Made by a program: the position numbers and the translations under genes. A DNA stretch of 64,000 nt from CAYPLH01 sp964411505 (lineage in GTDB: Bacteria; Bacillota; Clostridia; CAYPLH01; DUMO01), in the NCBI GenBank assembly GCA_964411505.1, contig CAYPLH010000003.1, positions 62,001 to 126,000 of the forward strand. The letters are read 5' to 3'. Below the pieces are notes generated by a model that saw nothing but the letters and a program-made list of their open reading frames with translations, was not told the DNA's origin and did not search any database. This document shows, piece by piece, positions 1 through 8,461 of the stretch. Within the stretch, counting starts at the first letter, position 1. Each line of letters opens with the position of its first letter.

Positions 1-28
1 AGTTGAAGTATGAAGGGGAGTGGAAAAG

Positions 29-1825
29 ATGCTGAAATCTTCTAAAAAAGGTGAATTTCAAGTGATTGAACATAACGTAGACCTGTGTATTGTAGGTGGA
101 GGAATGGCTGGAGTTTTAGCAGCTATAGCTGCCTCACGTCACGGTGCAAAAGTATTACTTATGAATGACCGTCCTGTTTTAGGAGGAAATGCGTCAAGTG
201 AGGTACGGATGTGGATTCGCGGAGCACGTGGAGAGAATCTGCAGGAAACAGGAGTTCTTGAGGAAATTGCTCTTGAAAATATATATAGAAACCCTTATTT
301 GAATTTTTCTATATGGGACAGTGTTCTCTATGAAGCTGTGCGCTTTGAACCAAATATTGAGCTTGTTCTTAACTGTTCCTGTTGTGATCTTGAAATGGAA
401 GGGCAATTCATTTCAGAGGTCAGAGGCTGGCAAACAACGACCCAGAGATGGCATAAAGTGAAAGCGAGGTTGTTTGCGGACTGTTCCGGAGATAGCGTGT
501 TAGCTCCATTATCCGGAGCGGCTTTTCGATGGGGTAGGGAAGCTTCAGATGAGTTTAATGAAGATATTGAGCCAACGGTAGCTGATAGAAGGACTATGGG
601 TATGAGTTGCTTGATTCAAGCTCGGGAAACATCATCACTTAAGACTTATATACCTCCCAAATGGGCCAATAAGTATACAAAAGAAGATTTTCCATACCGG
701 ATGCCCATTAATGATTCTAGCGTTTGGAAGAAACAAAATTTCTGGTGGATGGAACTAGGTGGACTCCAAGACAGTATTAGTGACACAGAAGAAATCAGAG
801 ATGAACTTCTGAAGGTAGCTTTTGGTGTATGGGATTTTATTAAGAATAGTGGTTATTGTGAAGCGGAAAATTGGGAACTGGATTGGGTAGGCTTTCTTCC
901 AGGGAAACGAGAAAGCAGAAGATATGTAGGAAAACATATACTTACCCAGAATGATGTACAAAGTGGAGGAAAGTTTTCCGATATTGTTGCTTATGGAGGA
1001 TGGTCTATGGATGATCATCATCCTGGAGGATTCCGGCATAGAGGAAAACCAACGGTATATCATCATGCTCCATCACCCTACGGAATTCCATACAGATGCC
1101 TTTATTCTAAAAATGTGCAAAACCTTTTGTTTGCAGGAAGAAATATAAGTGCGACTCATGCAGCCCTTTCTTCTACACGTGTCATGGCAACATGTGCCAT
1201 GCTAGGTCAGGCAATAGGTACAGCAGCAGCTATAGCAGTACGTTATGATATACTTCCACAGGGAGTTTATGAAAATCATATTGAAGAATTAAAACAAATG
1301 CTTATGGAAGATGATTGCTATCTTCCATGGAATGTAAGAGAAATACCTTATCTGACGCAAAAGTCCAAGATAAAAGCTTCGCATGGAAATCCGACAGTAC
1401 TTGTCAATGGTATTGATCGTCCGGTTGGTGATGAATATAATGGTTGGATAGCACCATTGAATTCATGGGTTAAACTTGACTTCAGAGGAGAAGTTAAAAT
1501 AAAACAGGTACGAATAGTTTTTGACAGTGATATAAATAGAAAAACTTGGGACGAGATTGACGACCAAATAAAAAGGTTTCCTATGCGATGTAACGTATTT
1601 TTAAATCAAGAACCAGTCATTCTTCCCAAAACATTGATTAAAGCATTCAGACTTGAAATTTCTGATGGAGAAGGCAAATGGAGAACGATATATAGGGAAG
1701 TAAATAACTACCGAAGACTGGTGAAGGTTGAGCTTGATGCGATTACAACATCAGCTATCAGGTTAGTGCCTGAAAGTACTTGGGGATGTGATGAGGCAAG
1801 AATATTTGCGTTTGATGCAAGGTAA
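29..1825 (+). CDS. FAD-dependent oxidoreductase (FAD_oxidored-type)
   Basis: Flavoprotein of the large 'FAD-dependent oxidoreductase' family often found beside carbohydrate genes; its substrate is unknown. An N-terminal Rossmann dinucleotide-binding motif (GGGMAGVLAAIAASRHGAKV, residues ~25-45) is followed by the family signature LGGNASSEVRMWI. A second FAD-contacting stretch (LFAGRNISATHAALSSTRVM) lies near residue 370. The last ~150 residues look like a beta-rich C-terminal extension. An open frame exists from a GTG at 20, but AAGGGGAG (13-20) sits 8 bases before the ATG at 29, so I chose that start. The gene stands alone, with a hairpin terminator 20 bases downstream. The family call is firm; the reaction is not known. 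Confidence 0.85.
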   Translation: MLKSSKKGEFQVIEHNVDLCIVGGGMAGVLAAIAASRHGAKVLLMNDRPVLGGNASSEVRMWIRGARGENLQETGVLEEIALENIYRNPYLNFSIWDSVLYEAVRFEPNIELVLNCSCCDLEMEGQFISEVRGWQTTTQRWHKVKARLFADCSGDSVLAPLSGAAFRWGREASDEFNEDIEPTVADRRTMGMSCLIQARETSSLKTYIPPKWANKYTKEDFPYRMPINDSSVWKKQNFWWMELGGLQDSISDTEEIRDELLKVAFGVWDFIKNSGYCEAENWELDWVGFLPGKRESRRYVGKHILTQNDVQSGGKFSDIVAYGGWSMDDHHPGGFRHRGKPTVYHHAPSPYGIPYRCLYSKNVQNLLFAGRNISATHAALSSTRVMATCAMLGQAIGTAAAIAVRYDILPQGVYENHIEELKQMLMEDDCYLPWNVREIPYLTQKSKIKASHGNPTVLVNGIDRPVGDEYNGWIAPLNSWVKLDFRGEVKIKQVRIVFDSDINRKTWDEIDDQIKRFPMRCNVFLNQEPVILPKTLIKAFRLEISDGEGKWRTIYREVNNYRRLVKVELDAITTSAIRLVPESTWGCDEARIFAFDAR

Positions 1826-1841
1826 TTGAATAGTAGGAAGC

Positions 1842-1897
1842 ATATAAACGGGCAGGAGGTAGATAATTATTTTATCTGCCTGCTACCCGTTTATATT
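1842..1897 (+). terminator. Long terminator hairpin after the oxidoreductase gene
   Basis: A near-perfect inverted repeat: the left arm (ATATAAACGGGCAGG...) pairs with the right arm (...CCTGCTACCCGTTTATAT) around a TTAT loop, followed by an AT-rich stretch. It lies directly after the stop codon of the oxidoreductase gene. The T-run is weak, so termination efficiency is uncertain. Confidence 0.7.
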
Positions 1898-1911
1898 ATT
1901 TAAATTGTTAC

Positions 1912-1940
1912 TTGACAGGAGGAGTAAAGAAAAATACAAT
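1912..1940 (+). promoter_or_regulatory. Sigma-A promoter upstream of the ABC exporter pair
   Basis: TTGACA (1912-1917) and TACAAT (1935-1940) are separated by exactly 17 bases, close to the housekeeping consensus. The predicted transcript starts near 1947 and would carry a ~180-base leader before the first ABC gene. Confidence 0.7.
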
Positions 1941-2016
1941 CATTTAGCATATGAAACATTATTTTTAAAAAATGCGTATTGCATAGTGATACAAAGAAGA
2001 TCTATACAAAGGTTGA

Positions 2017-2118
2017 AATAGCGTTGAGAATTTACCTATTGAAGAAACTATCGAGGAGTTTAAATATGATTACTGGGTTACATACTATGAAACATATCTT
2101 AAGCAAAGGAAGGAATGA
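2017..2118 (+). pseudogene. Short orphan reading frame, possible C-terminal remnant of a regulator
   Basis: An open stretch of about 33 codons with no start codon ends at TGA 2116-2118. Its predicted peptide is acidic and helical (IEETIEEFKYDYWV, then TYYETYLKQRKE). It lies in the leader of the ABC exporter pair, where MarR-like regulators often sit, so it may be the tail of a deleted regulator. This is inferred from position and composition only; it could equally be chance. The rest of the 1826-2127 gap holds the terminator and promoter listed separately. Confidence 0.25.
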
Positions 2119-2127
2119 CAGTTAGCA

Positions 2128-3855
2128 ATGCTAAAGCTATATAAATTTTTAAAACCATTTACTTTAATGGTAACAGGAGTACTTATGCTTGTGTTTTTAC
2201 AAACATTAGGAGACCTTTTTTTACCTACATTAATGTCAGATATTATTAATATAGGTGTAATGCAGGGTGACACTGACAAAATCCTGCAAATTGGATTAAA
2301 AATGCTATTGGTCACAGGGGGCAGCGCCACTTGTGCGATACTGGCAAGTTTGCTTTCATCAAATACAGCTGTCGGGTTGGGAACAGTTTTAAGAAATAAG
2401 GTTTTCAGGCAAGTTGAGAGCTTCTCATTAAGTGAATTTGATAAAATGGGGACAGCGACTCTCATAACCCGAACTACAAATGACATAAACCAGATTCAAA
2501 TGGTTACAATTATGATAATGCGTATGATGGTTTCTGCACCGATGATGGCTATTGGAGGCACCATTCTTGCATTGAAAGAAGATAAACCTTTGTCATTGGT
2601 ACTGGTTGTTTCAATTCCGATTCTTGGTGCTGTTGTTGCTTTGATAGCTTCCAAAATGATACCACTTTTTAAGCAGGTACAGGTGAAAGTTGACAAAATT
2701 AATCTTGTATTACGTGAAAAACTTACTGGTATACGAGTGATTAGAGCCTTCAATACAGAAAAGCAAGAATCAAATCGCTTTAGTGAGGCAAATTTTGATC
2801 TTACTAACAATTATATTAAAGTTAATAGAATTATGGCTTTTATGATGCCTTCAATAATTCTTATTATGAATTTAACTGCATTGTCTATTATCTGGTTTGG
2901 TGGAATAAGAATTAGTAAAGACAGCATGGATTTGGGCGCACTTGCAGCATTTACCCAATATGTAATGCAGATTATGATGTCAATGCTGATGCTGGCTATG
3001 ATGTTCATAATGGTTCCTCGTGCACAGGCAGCAGCTGTAAGAATTAATGAAGTTCTTGAAACTGACCCTCTTATAACCGAGCCTGACAATCCAAAAAGCA
3101 ACTTTTCTGGGAAAGGTTATATAGATTTCAAGGATGTAAACTTTAGTTATCCCGGAGCTGAAGAACCTGCTCTTAAGAATATTTCATTTTCCGCAAAACC
3201 CGGTGAAATTACCGCTATAATAGGGAGTACTGGATCGGGCAAGTCTACTCTTGTGAATTTGATTCCAAGGTTTTATGATGTGGACAACGGAAATATTTTT
3301 ATTGATGGTGTAGATGTAAGAGAAACGTCTTTGGAAATCCTTCGTGGAAAAATCGGATTTGTACCTCAAAAGGCCGTTCTGTTCTCAGGAACAATTAATG
3401 ATAATATCAAGTTTGGTAATGATGCAGCTACTGAGCAGGAAATAAAGGATGCAGCCATGATAGCTCAAGCATCTGAATTTATTGAAGATATGGAGAATGG
3501 ATATGACCATGAAATTGCCCAAGGCGGCACTAATGTTTCAGGGGGGCAGAAGCAACGTTTATCTATTGCCCGGGCGATAGTAAGAAGACCGGAAATATAT
3601 ATATTTGATGACAGCTTCTCTGCACTTGACTTCAAAACTGATGCAAAGCTGCGTGCTGCTTTAAGAAAGGAAATCTCAGATGCTACGGTCATTATAGTTG
3701 CACAAAGAGTGGGTACCATTATGGATGCTGACAGGATTATTGTGCTGGATAAAGGTATGGTAGTCGGAATGGCAACTCATAAGGAGCTTTTAAAAACCTG
3801 TGATGTATACCGAGAAATTGTGTTCTCACAGCTTGCAGAGGAGGAAATAGCATGA
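2128..3855 (+). CDS. Heterodimeric ABC exporter half with degenerate ATP site (TM287/BmrC-like)
   Basis: Membrane ABC exporter subunit, 575 residues: six membrane helices (residues ~1-310), then a nucleotide-binding domain. Walker A is GSTGSGKST (~370) and the signature is the intact VSGGQ. Walker B reads IYIFDDS, so the catalytic glutamate is aspartate, and the switch histidine is glutamine (IIVAQRVGT). These substitutions mark the degenerate-site partner of heterodimeric exporters such as TM287/288 or BmrCD. The next gene overlaps by four bases (ATGA) and has the complementary features, so the two should form one transporter. Known members export drugs, lipids or peptides; the cargo here cannot be told. 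Confidence 0.92.
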   Translation: MLKLYKFLKPFTLMVTGVLMLVFLQTLGDLFLPTLMSDIINIGVMQGDTDKILQIGLKMLLVTGGSATCAILASLLSSNTAVGLGTVLRNKVFRQVESFSLSEFDKMGTATLITRTTNDINQIQMVTIMIMRMMVSAPMMAIGGTILALKEDKPLSLVLVVSIPILGAVVALIASKMIPLFKQVQVKVDKINLVLREKLTGIRVIRAFNTEKQESNRFSEANFDLTNNYIKVNRIMAFMMPSIILIMNLTALSIIWFGGIRISKDSMDLGALAAFTQYVMQIMMSMLMLAMMFIMVPRAQAAAVRINEVLETDPLITEPDNPKSNFSGKGYIDFKDVNFSYPGAEEPALKNISFSAKPGEITAIIGSTGSGKSTLVNLIPRFYDVDNGNIFIDGVDVRETSLEILRGKIGFVPQKAVLFSGTINDNIKFGNDAATEQEIKDAAMIAQASEFIEDMENGYDHEIAQGGTNVSGGQKQRLSIARAIVRRPEIYIFDDSFSALDFKTDAKLRAALRKEISDATVIIVAQRVGTIMDADRIIVLDKGMVVGMATHKELLKTCDVYREIVFSQLAEEEIA

Positions 3856-6236
3856 GAGAAGATACGAAAGATAAAAGACCTGCTCAAAGGACTATGAGGC
3901 ATGGGAGAGGTCCTATGGGAGGACTTGGTAGACCTGTGGAAAAGCCAAAAGATTTTAAAGGTTCCTTAAAAAGGCTTATAAGATATTTAAAACCACACAA
4001 GATAAATTTAATTATCGTTTTAGTTTTTTCAATTGCAAGCACAATATTTACTATTGCTGCGCCAAAGGTATCCAGCAAAGCTATGAATAATCTACAGGGA
4101 AGCTTCATGGCAAGAACAATGCTCAAGCAAACATCTGAAGCTCAAATAAAAATTGTTAGTGAAGTTTACAAACATATTTCTGATGCGCAAAGAAAAATAC
4201 TTGAGCAGGCTGCATTGCAAAATCAACAGGAACAATTAAATGGAGTATCCCCAAATTTGCAGACAATGGATCATGCTGCGTTAATGGCATTGCAGGAATT
4301 GATAAAACTTCCTGTGGTTGATACAATCACTGACCCTCAGCAAAAAAAGGATGTTGCTTTAAAAGTATTTGATGTCTTATATGCATTGCCGCCTGGTGCA
4401 GTCAATCAGCAGGAGCAAATCAACCCGGACATAATAAATGCACTTAAGGAATTTCTCGGATTTCCTATGCTAAATTCATTAAATGACGCTGATGAAAAAG
4501 CTGATATTTGCTTAAAGATTATTGAAATGGGTAAAGAAATGTCCAGTAGTACACAAAGTGATTTAGGTATGACCGATAGTATGAATAATGTCACTTTTTC
4601 AGATGAGCAAATAAGTGGAGTAATTAAAGCAATAAGAGAAACAAATGGAGAATATAACTTTGGTTATATTGGTAGAATTGTGCTAATATTAATCGTCATA
4701 TATATTATAAGCTCATGCTTCAGTTTAATAATGGGTCTTGTTATGTCGGGTGTTTCGCAGAAAACAGTCCGTGATTTAAGAAGTGAAGTTGATATCAAAC
4801 TAAACAAGCTTCCGCTGAAGTATTTTGATATGCACCCCCATGGTGATATTTTAAGTCGTGTTACAAATGATATTGATACAATTGCGGGTACTTTGCAACA
4901 AAGTCTGACACAGATTATTACTTCGGTTATCACAATTATAGGGTATATTTTAATGATGCTTACAATAAGTCCGATACTTACACTTATTGTACTTGCAGCA
5001 ATGCCGCTTTACATAATAACTACAGCGATGATAGCTAAAAGGTCCCAAAAGTATTTTGCTGCACAGCAGAAAGAGCTTGGTGAGCTCAGCGGTCATGTAG
5101 AGGAGATGTACACAGGGCATACAATTGTTAAAGCCTTCGGGCACGAAAAGAATTCTATCAGCCAATTTGAAGCAATAAATGAAAGACTCAGGAGTGCAGG
5201 CTGGAAGGCTCAGTTTGTATCCGGCATAATGTTCCCACTAATGAATTTTATAAGCAATCTTGGTTATGTAGGCATTAGTATAGTTGGAGGAATATGGATT
5301 ACAAAAGGAATACTAGGACTTGGAGACATTCTTGCATTTATTCAGTATTCTAGGTCCTTCACTATGCCAATAGTTCAGACTGCCAATATTGCAAATGTAA
5401 TCCAATCTACCATAGCATGTGCAGAGCGTGTATTTGAAGTGCTGGATGAGGAGGAGGAAATTCCTGATAGTGAAAATGCAGTGGTTCTGGAAGACCCCAA
5501 AGGAGAAGTTTCTTTTGAAAATGTGGATTTTCGTTATAAAGAGGATGAGCCTCTTATAGAAAACATGAATCTTAGTGTAGGCCGTGGTCACACTATTGCT
5601 ATTGTGGGACCTACCGGTGCTGGTAAGACAACTTTAGTAAACCTACTTATGCGCTTCTATGAAATAAATAAAGGCAAGATAAGTATAGATGGCGTTGATA
5701 TCAAAAGCATTTGTCGCAGTGAGCTTCGTAAAATGTTTGGTATGGTGCTTCAAGACACATGGCTATTTAATGGAACTATTAAGGACAATATAGCCTATGG
5801 AAAAGAAAATGCCTCCATGGATGAAATTATAATGGCTGCAAACGCTGCACATGCAGACCATTTTATAAGGACATTACCTGAAGGTTATGATACCATTCTA
5901 AATGAGGATGCAACCAATATTTCTCAAGGTCAGAAGCAGCTTCTAACAATTGCGCGTGCAATACTTACAAATCCTGCTATTCTTATCCTTGATGAGGCTA
6001 CCAGCAGTGTTGATACCAGAACTGAAGTTTTAATACAAAAGGCAATGATTAACCTAATGAAGGGTAAAACGAGTTTTGTTATAGCGCACAGGCTCTCAAC
6101 CATTCGCGATGCAAAGATGATATTGGTTATGAATAAGGGGAGTATAGTTGAAATGGGCAACCATAAGGAACTGATTGAAAAAGCCGGCTTTTATGCAGAC
6201 CTTTACAACAGTCAGTTTGCTGGTGCAAACACCTAG
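3852..6236 (+). CDS. Heterodimeric ABC exporter half with catalytic ATP site and large external insertion
   Basis: Partner of the preceding ABC subunit, 794 residues, against ~600 for most of the family. Walker A is GPTGAGKTT (~610), Walker B ILILDEATSSVD keeps the catalytic Glu, and the H-loop is FVIAHRLST. The signature is altered to ISQGQ, as expected in the subunit that completes the partner's degenerate site. The extra length lies between the first membrane helix (~50-75) and the second (~270-290). This ~190-residue hydrophilic, helical, Gln/Asn/Met-rich segment should lie outside the membrane. The N-terminus is basic and Gly/Arg-rich. The function of the insertion is unknown. Confidence 0.92.
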   Translation: MREDTKDKRPAQRTMRHGRGPMGGLGRPVEKPKDFKGSLKRLIRYLKPHKINLIIVLVFSIASTIFTIAAPKVSSKAMNNLQGSFMARTMLKQTSEAQIKIVSEVYKHISDAQRKILEQAALQNQQEQLNGVSPNLQTMDHAALMALQELIKLPVVDTITDPQQKKDVALKVFDVLYALPPGAVNQQEQINPDIINALKEFLGFPMLNSLNDADEKADICLKIIEMGKEMSSSTQSDLGMTDSMNNVTFSDEQISGVIKAIRETNGEYNFGYIGRIVLILIVIYIISSCFSLIMGLVMSGVSQKTVRDLRSEVDIKLNKLPLKYFDMHPHGDILSRVTNDIDTIAGTLQQSLTQIITSVITIIGYILMMLTISPILTLIVLAAMPLYIITTAMIAKRSQKYFAAQQKELGELSGHVEEMYTGHTIVKAFGHEKNSISQFEAINERLRSAGWKAQFVSGIMFPLMNFISNLGYVGISIVGGIWITKGILGLGDILAFIQYSRSFTMPIVQTANIANVIQSTIACAERVFEVLDEEEEIPDSENAVVLEDPKGEVSFENVDFRYKEDEPLIENMNLSVGRGHTIAIVGPTGAGKTTLVNLLMRFYEINKGKISIDGVDIKSICRSELRKMFGMVLQDTWLFNGTIKDNIAYGKENASMDEIIMAANAAHADHFIRTLPEGYDTILNEDATNISQGQKQLLTIARAILTNPAILILDEATSSVDTRTEVLIQKAMINLMKGKTSFVIAHRLSTIRDAKMILVMNKGSIVEMGNHKELIEKAGFYADLYNSQFAGANT

Positions 6237-6267
6237 AAAAATAATTTATATAAATGCAAAAAAAGTG

Positions 6268-6296
6268 TTGCGAACATGTGTTTGTTGATATATAAT
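6268..6296 (+). promoter_or_regulatory. Sigma-A promoter of the DNA methyltransferase gene
   Basis: TTGCGA (6268-6273) and TATAAT (6291-6296) are 17 bases apart, about 40 bases upstream of the methyltransferase start. A LexA-like palindrome overlaps the -35 and the spacer. Confidence 0.7.
6271..6284 (+). promoter_or_regulatory. LexA/DinR-type SOS box in the methyltransferase promoter
   Basis: CGAACATGTGTTTG fits the Gram-positive SOS operator pattern CGAAC-N4-GTTYG. It covers the end of the -35 hexamer and the start of the spacer, where bound LexA would block RNA polymerase. A lexA gene lies at the far end of this window. The sequence match is seen; regulation is inferred. Confidence 0.6.
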
Positions 6297-6338
6297 AGGG
6301 ACATACTTGGTATATAAAATTTCCAGGAGGCTAATTAT

Positions 6339-7472
6339 ATGAAAAAGCAAATACATATACGCGTTGACGAAGTTCTTTATGAAAAGCTTAACATTTACAC
6401 TAGAAAAACAAATAATTCAATGCAAGATCTTGTTCATGAATCGATTGTAGAATATCTTGCAGATAGAAATGATGATATAGACAAAAATGGAAGATTTACC
6501 TTTATTGACCTCTTCGCAGGAATTGGGGGAATGAGAATAGCCTTCGAGAGTTACGGAGGTATTTGTGTGTTTTCTTCTGAATGGGATAAATACAGCCAGA
6601 AAACATATCTAAGTAATTTTGGGGAAAAGCCTGAAGGGGATATTACAAAGATTAATGAAAAGGATATTCCCAATCATGATATTCTTGTTGCGGGTTTTCC
6701 ATGTCAACCCTTTTCCATTGCAGGGGTATCAAAAAAGAACAGTTTGGGAAGACATCATGGTTTTTTAGATAAAACTCAGGGAACACTTTTCTTTGATGTT
6801 GTAAGAATAATTAATGAAAAGAGACCGAGAGCTTTCTTGCTTGAAAATGTAAAAAACCTAAAATCACATAACAAAGGTAATACTTATAGGACAATAAGGG
6901 AAAGTCTAGATAGCCTCGATTATGTGGTATATGATGATATACTTGATGGAAAATATTACGTGCCTCAGCACAGAGAAAGAATACTTATTGTTGGTTTTGA
7001 TAGAAAAATATATGGAAGCAACATCAAATTCGAGTTTCCGACACCGCCTATAAAAAAACAGAGAGTTAAAGATATTATTGAAGATAGTGTAGATAATAAA
7101 TATACTTTGTCAGATAAATTATGGAGCTATCTTCAGGATTATGCTGAAAAACATAAGAAAAAAGGTAATGGGTTTGGATATGGGTTAGCTGATTTAGAAG
7201 GCATAACCCGCACCTTGAGTGCAAGATACTATAAGGATGGTTCTGAAATTTTAATACCGCAGAAAAACAAAAATCCTCGCAGACTGACACCGCGAGAATG
7301 TGCACGGTTACAAGGGTTTCCTGAGTCGTTTAGAATAGTAGTTTCAGATACACAAGCATACAAACAATTTGGTAACTCAGTAGTTGTACCGCTTATTACA
7401 GCTGTGTCAAATCAGATTGTTTCAAATATTACTACTTTTGAAAAAGCTGAGGTGAAAACTCATGCAGTCTGA
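6339..7472 (+). CDS. DNA (cytosine-5) methyltransferase with N-terminal ribbon-helix-helix segment
   Basis: Transfers a methyl group from S-adenosylmethionine to C5 of cytosine in a specific DNA site. Motif I is FTFIDLFAGIGGMR (~52-65); motif IV is GFPCQPFSIAG with the catalytic Cys near residue 122. Motif VI is ENVKN (~168), motif VIII QHRERI, and the C-terminal motif X includes QFGNSVVVPL. The variable target-recognition region lies at ~235-300. Residues 1-45 (starting MKKQIHIRVDEVLYEKLNIY) resemble a ribbon-helix-helix DNA-binding domain, which could let the enzyme repress its own gene. The start has a good GGAGG site. No intact restriction gene follows, only a broken frame that overlaps the stop codon. 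Confidence 0.93.
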   Translation: MKKQIHIRVDEVLYEKLNIYTRKTNNSMQDLVHESIVEYLADRNDDIDKNGRFTFIDLFAGIGGMRIAFESYGGICVFSSEWDKYSQKTYLSNFGEKPEGDITKINEKDIPNHDILVAGFPCQPFSIAGVSKKNSLGRHHGFLDKTQGTLFFDVVRIINEKRPRAFLLENVKNLKSHNKGNTYRTIRESLDSLDYVVYDDILDGKYYVPQHRERILIVGFDRKIYGSNIKFEFPTPPIKKQRVKDIIEDSVDNKYTLSDKLWSYLQDYAEKHKKKGNGFGYGLADLEGITRTLSARYYKDGSEILIPQKNKNPRRLTPRECARLQGFPESFRIVVSDTQAYKQFGNSVVVPLITAVSNQIVSNITTFEKAEVKTHAV

Positions 7473-7579
7473 ACTTGTATTTAAAGCTATTGAAGCATAC
7501 TACCTATCCTAGTGAGTTCAGGAATAAGATATTAAGCCTAAAGGAGTTTATTACATATATTAAGGAAACAACATATTGA
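7462..7579 (+). pseudogene. Broken frame overlapping the methyltransferase stop; possible lost restriction gene
   Basis: An ATG at 7462 overlaps the methyltransferase stop codon, in the arrangement typical of translational coupling. It reads 16 codons (MQSELVFKAIEA...) to TAG at 7510-7512. A second frame continues without a gap as YPSEFRNKILSLKEFITYIK and stops at 7577-7579. Together they look like the start of a frameshifted and deleted downstream gene, for which a cognate restriction enzyme is the obvious candidate. There is no motif to prove that. Confidence 0.35.
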
Positions 7580-7667
7580 AAAGTTGAATATGAAGGACAC
7601 TTATTATAAAGAAGATAGAAGCATTAACAGAGCTTTAAAATTATTTACAAAACTTATCCAAAAACAA

Positions 7668-7696
7668 TTGAATAATTCCATCATTTGCTATATAAT
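7668..7696 (+). promoter_or_regulatory. Sigma-A promoter driving a structured leader RNA
   Basis: TTGAAT (7668-7673) and TATAAT (7691-7696) are separated by exactly 17 bases. The predicted transcription start is near 7703, about 240 bases before the next gene. Confidence 0.7.
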
Positions 7697-7702
7697 ATTT
7701 GT

Positions 7703-7943
7703 GAGAGGAAAATTAAAAAGGCGCAAATGACGCTCGAGTGTAGCAGCACTCTAGCGCTCATGTAGGATAACCACCATCCGTACAAGTACAGCATTACGCT
7801 GCCACTTACGCCGTATGCTTATTATATTGCAATTGGACGATTTATTCAAGAGTTAGCATAAAGGGCGCATTGTGTACGGTATTTACCTGCATGATGCGTC
7901 CTTGTTTAATTTTCCTTTCCCTAAAAAAATGGGAAAGGAAAGG
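7703..7943 (+). ncRNA. Candidate structured 5' leader / cis-regulatory RNA
   Basis: A ~240-nt untranslated stretch with several stable pairings in series. A ten-pair stem with one mismatch (CGCTCGAGTG with CACTCTAGCG, ~7731-7756) comes first. Small hairpins follow (GGAT/ATCC, GTAC/GTAC, CAGC/GCTG), then a wider ATGCT/AGCAT pairing (~7815-7858). Next is an eight-pair stem GGGCGCAT/ATGCGTCC (~7863-7902), and last an 11-pair hairpin over the ribosome binding site. The order promoter, folded domain, SD-hiding hairpin is what a riboswitch or protein-controlled leader looks like. I do not recognise it as a known riboswitch class. Pairings were found by eye, without a folding program. Confidence 0.5.
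7911..7941 (+). promoter_or_regulatory. Hairpin that sequesters the Shine-Dalgarno sequence
   Basis: TTTCCTTTCCC (7911-7921) is the exact complement of GGGAAAGGAAA (7931-7941), with a nine-base A-rich loop. The right arm is the ribosome binding site of the next gene, so the closed hairpin would block translation. Confidence 0.65.
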
Positions 7944-8270
7944 ATGCAACTCATGAAAAGAAATATATTTAGAAAGAGATTTTCTGTTGACTGTGAAGTT
8001 GACAGGATTGAATGGCTTGCTAAGGTATTTGAAAAAAGGGAGGAGAATGTCAAGCTTAACAGGCTTATAAATAATCTTTTTGACAGGCTTACAGAGCAGC
8101 TACCAAGGAGTGGAAAGATGCAGCTTACCCAATTTACAGATGCGATGAACCAGCTTATATGTATGCAGGCAGCATATTATTATGCTAATGGTTTAGATGA
8201 TGGTGCAGCTCTTACACGTACAATGTCTGATGAGAAGCTTAACGTGACTCTTAATATCACTGTGGTGTAA
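7944..8270 (+). CDS. Small conserved-looking protein of unknown function
   Basis: A soluble, mostly helical protein of about 108 residues that I do not recognise. The N-terminus is basic (MKRNIFRKRF); the middle (EWLAKVFEKREENVKLNRLI) is rich in charged helix-forming residues; the C-terminus ends in a hydrophobic beta-like segment. No membrane helix or metal motif is visible. The frame is open from 7872, but the purine-rich GGAAAGGAAAGG lies just before ATG 7944 (alternative ATG 7953), so the upstream part is leader RNA. Translation appears to be controlled by the hairpin over this site. A GC-rich hairpin follows the gene. Confidence 0.6.
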   Translation: MQLMKRNIFRKRFSVDCEVDRIEWLAKVFEKREENVKLNRLINNLFDRLTEQLPRSGKMQLTQFTDAMNQLICMQAAYYYANGLDDGAALTRTMSDEKLNVTLNITVV

Positions 8271-8354
8271 GGTGGATAGATGCAATTAAATAACTGAGAA
8301 CGCTCAATATGTTATTTCTGCTGAGATAGTTTAAGAATTTATACTATAGTACTA

Positions 8355-8380
8355 GGAAGCGGGGTAAATAACCCGCTTCC
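8355..8380. terminator. GC-rich hairpin between convergent genes
   Basis: GGAAGCGGG (8355-8363) pairs perfectly with CCCGCTTCC (8372-8380) around GTAAATAA. It sits between the small protein gene and the convergent aminotransferase gene. There is no T-run on either side, so it may end transcription poorly or protect 3' ends. Confidence 0.45.
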
Positions 8381-8461
8381 GGAATAATCATGTAAAATTC
8401 TAATCTCCCTATTTAAAGGCAGAGGATTCCTGCTGGGTTTCCTAAGTGGTGAAATATGCTT

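Noticed and set aside
2085..2486. 133-codon minus-strand frame opposite the first ABC gene
   Set aside because: Fully antisense to a clear ABC exporter gene, no motif and no ribosome site.
6339..8270. Complete restriction-modification system
   Set aside because: Only the methyltransferase is intact; the downstream frame is broken, and the small protein at 7944 has no nuclease motif and its own promoter.
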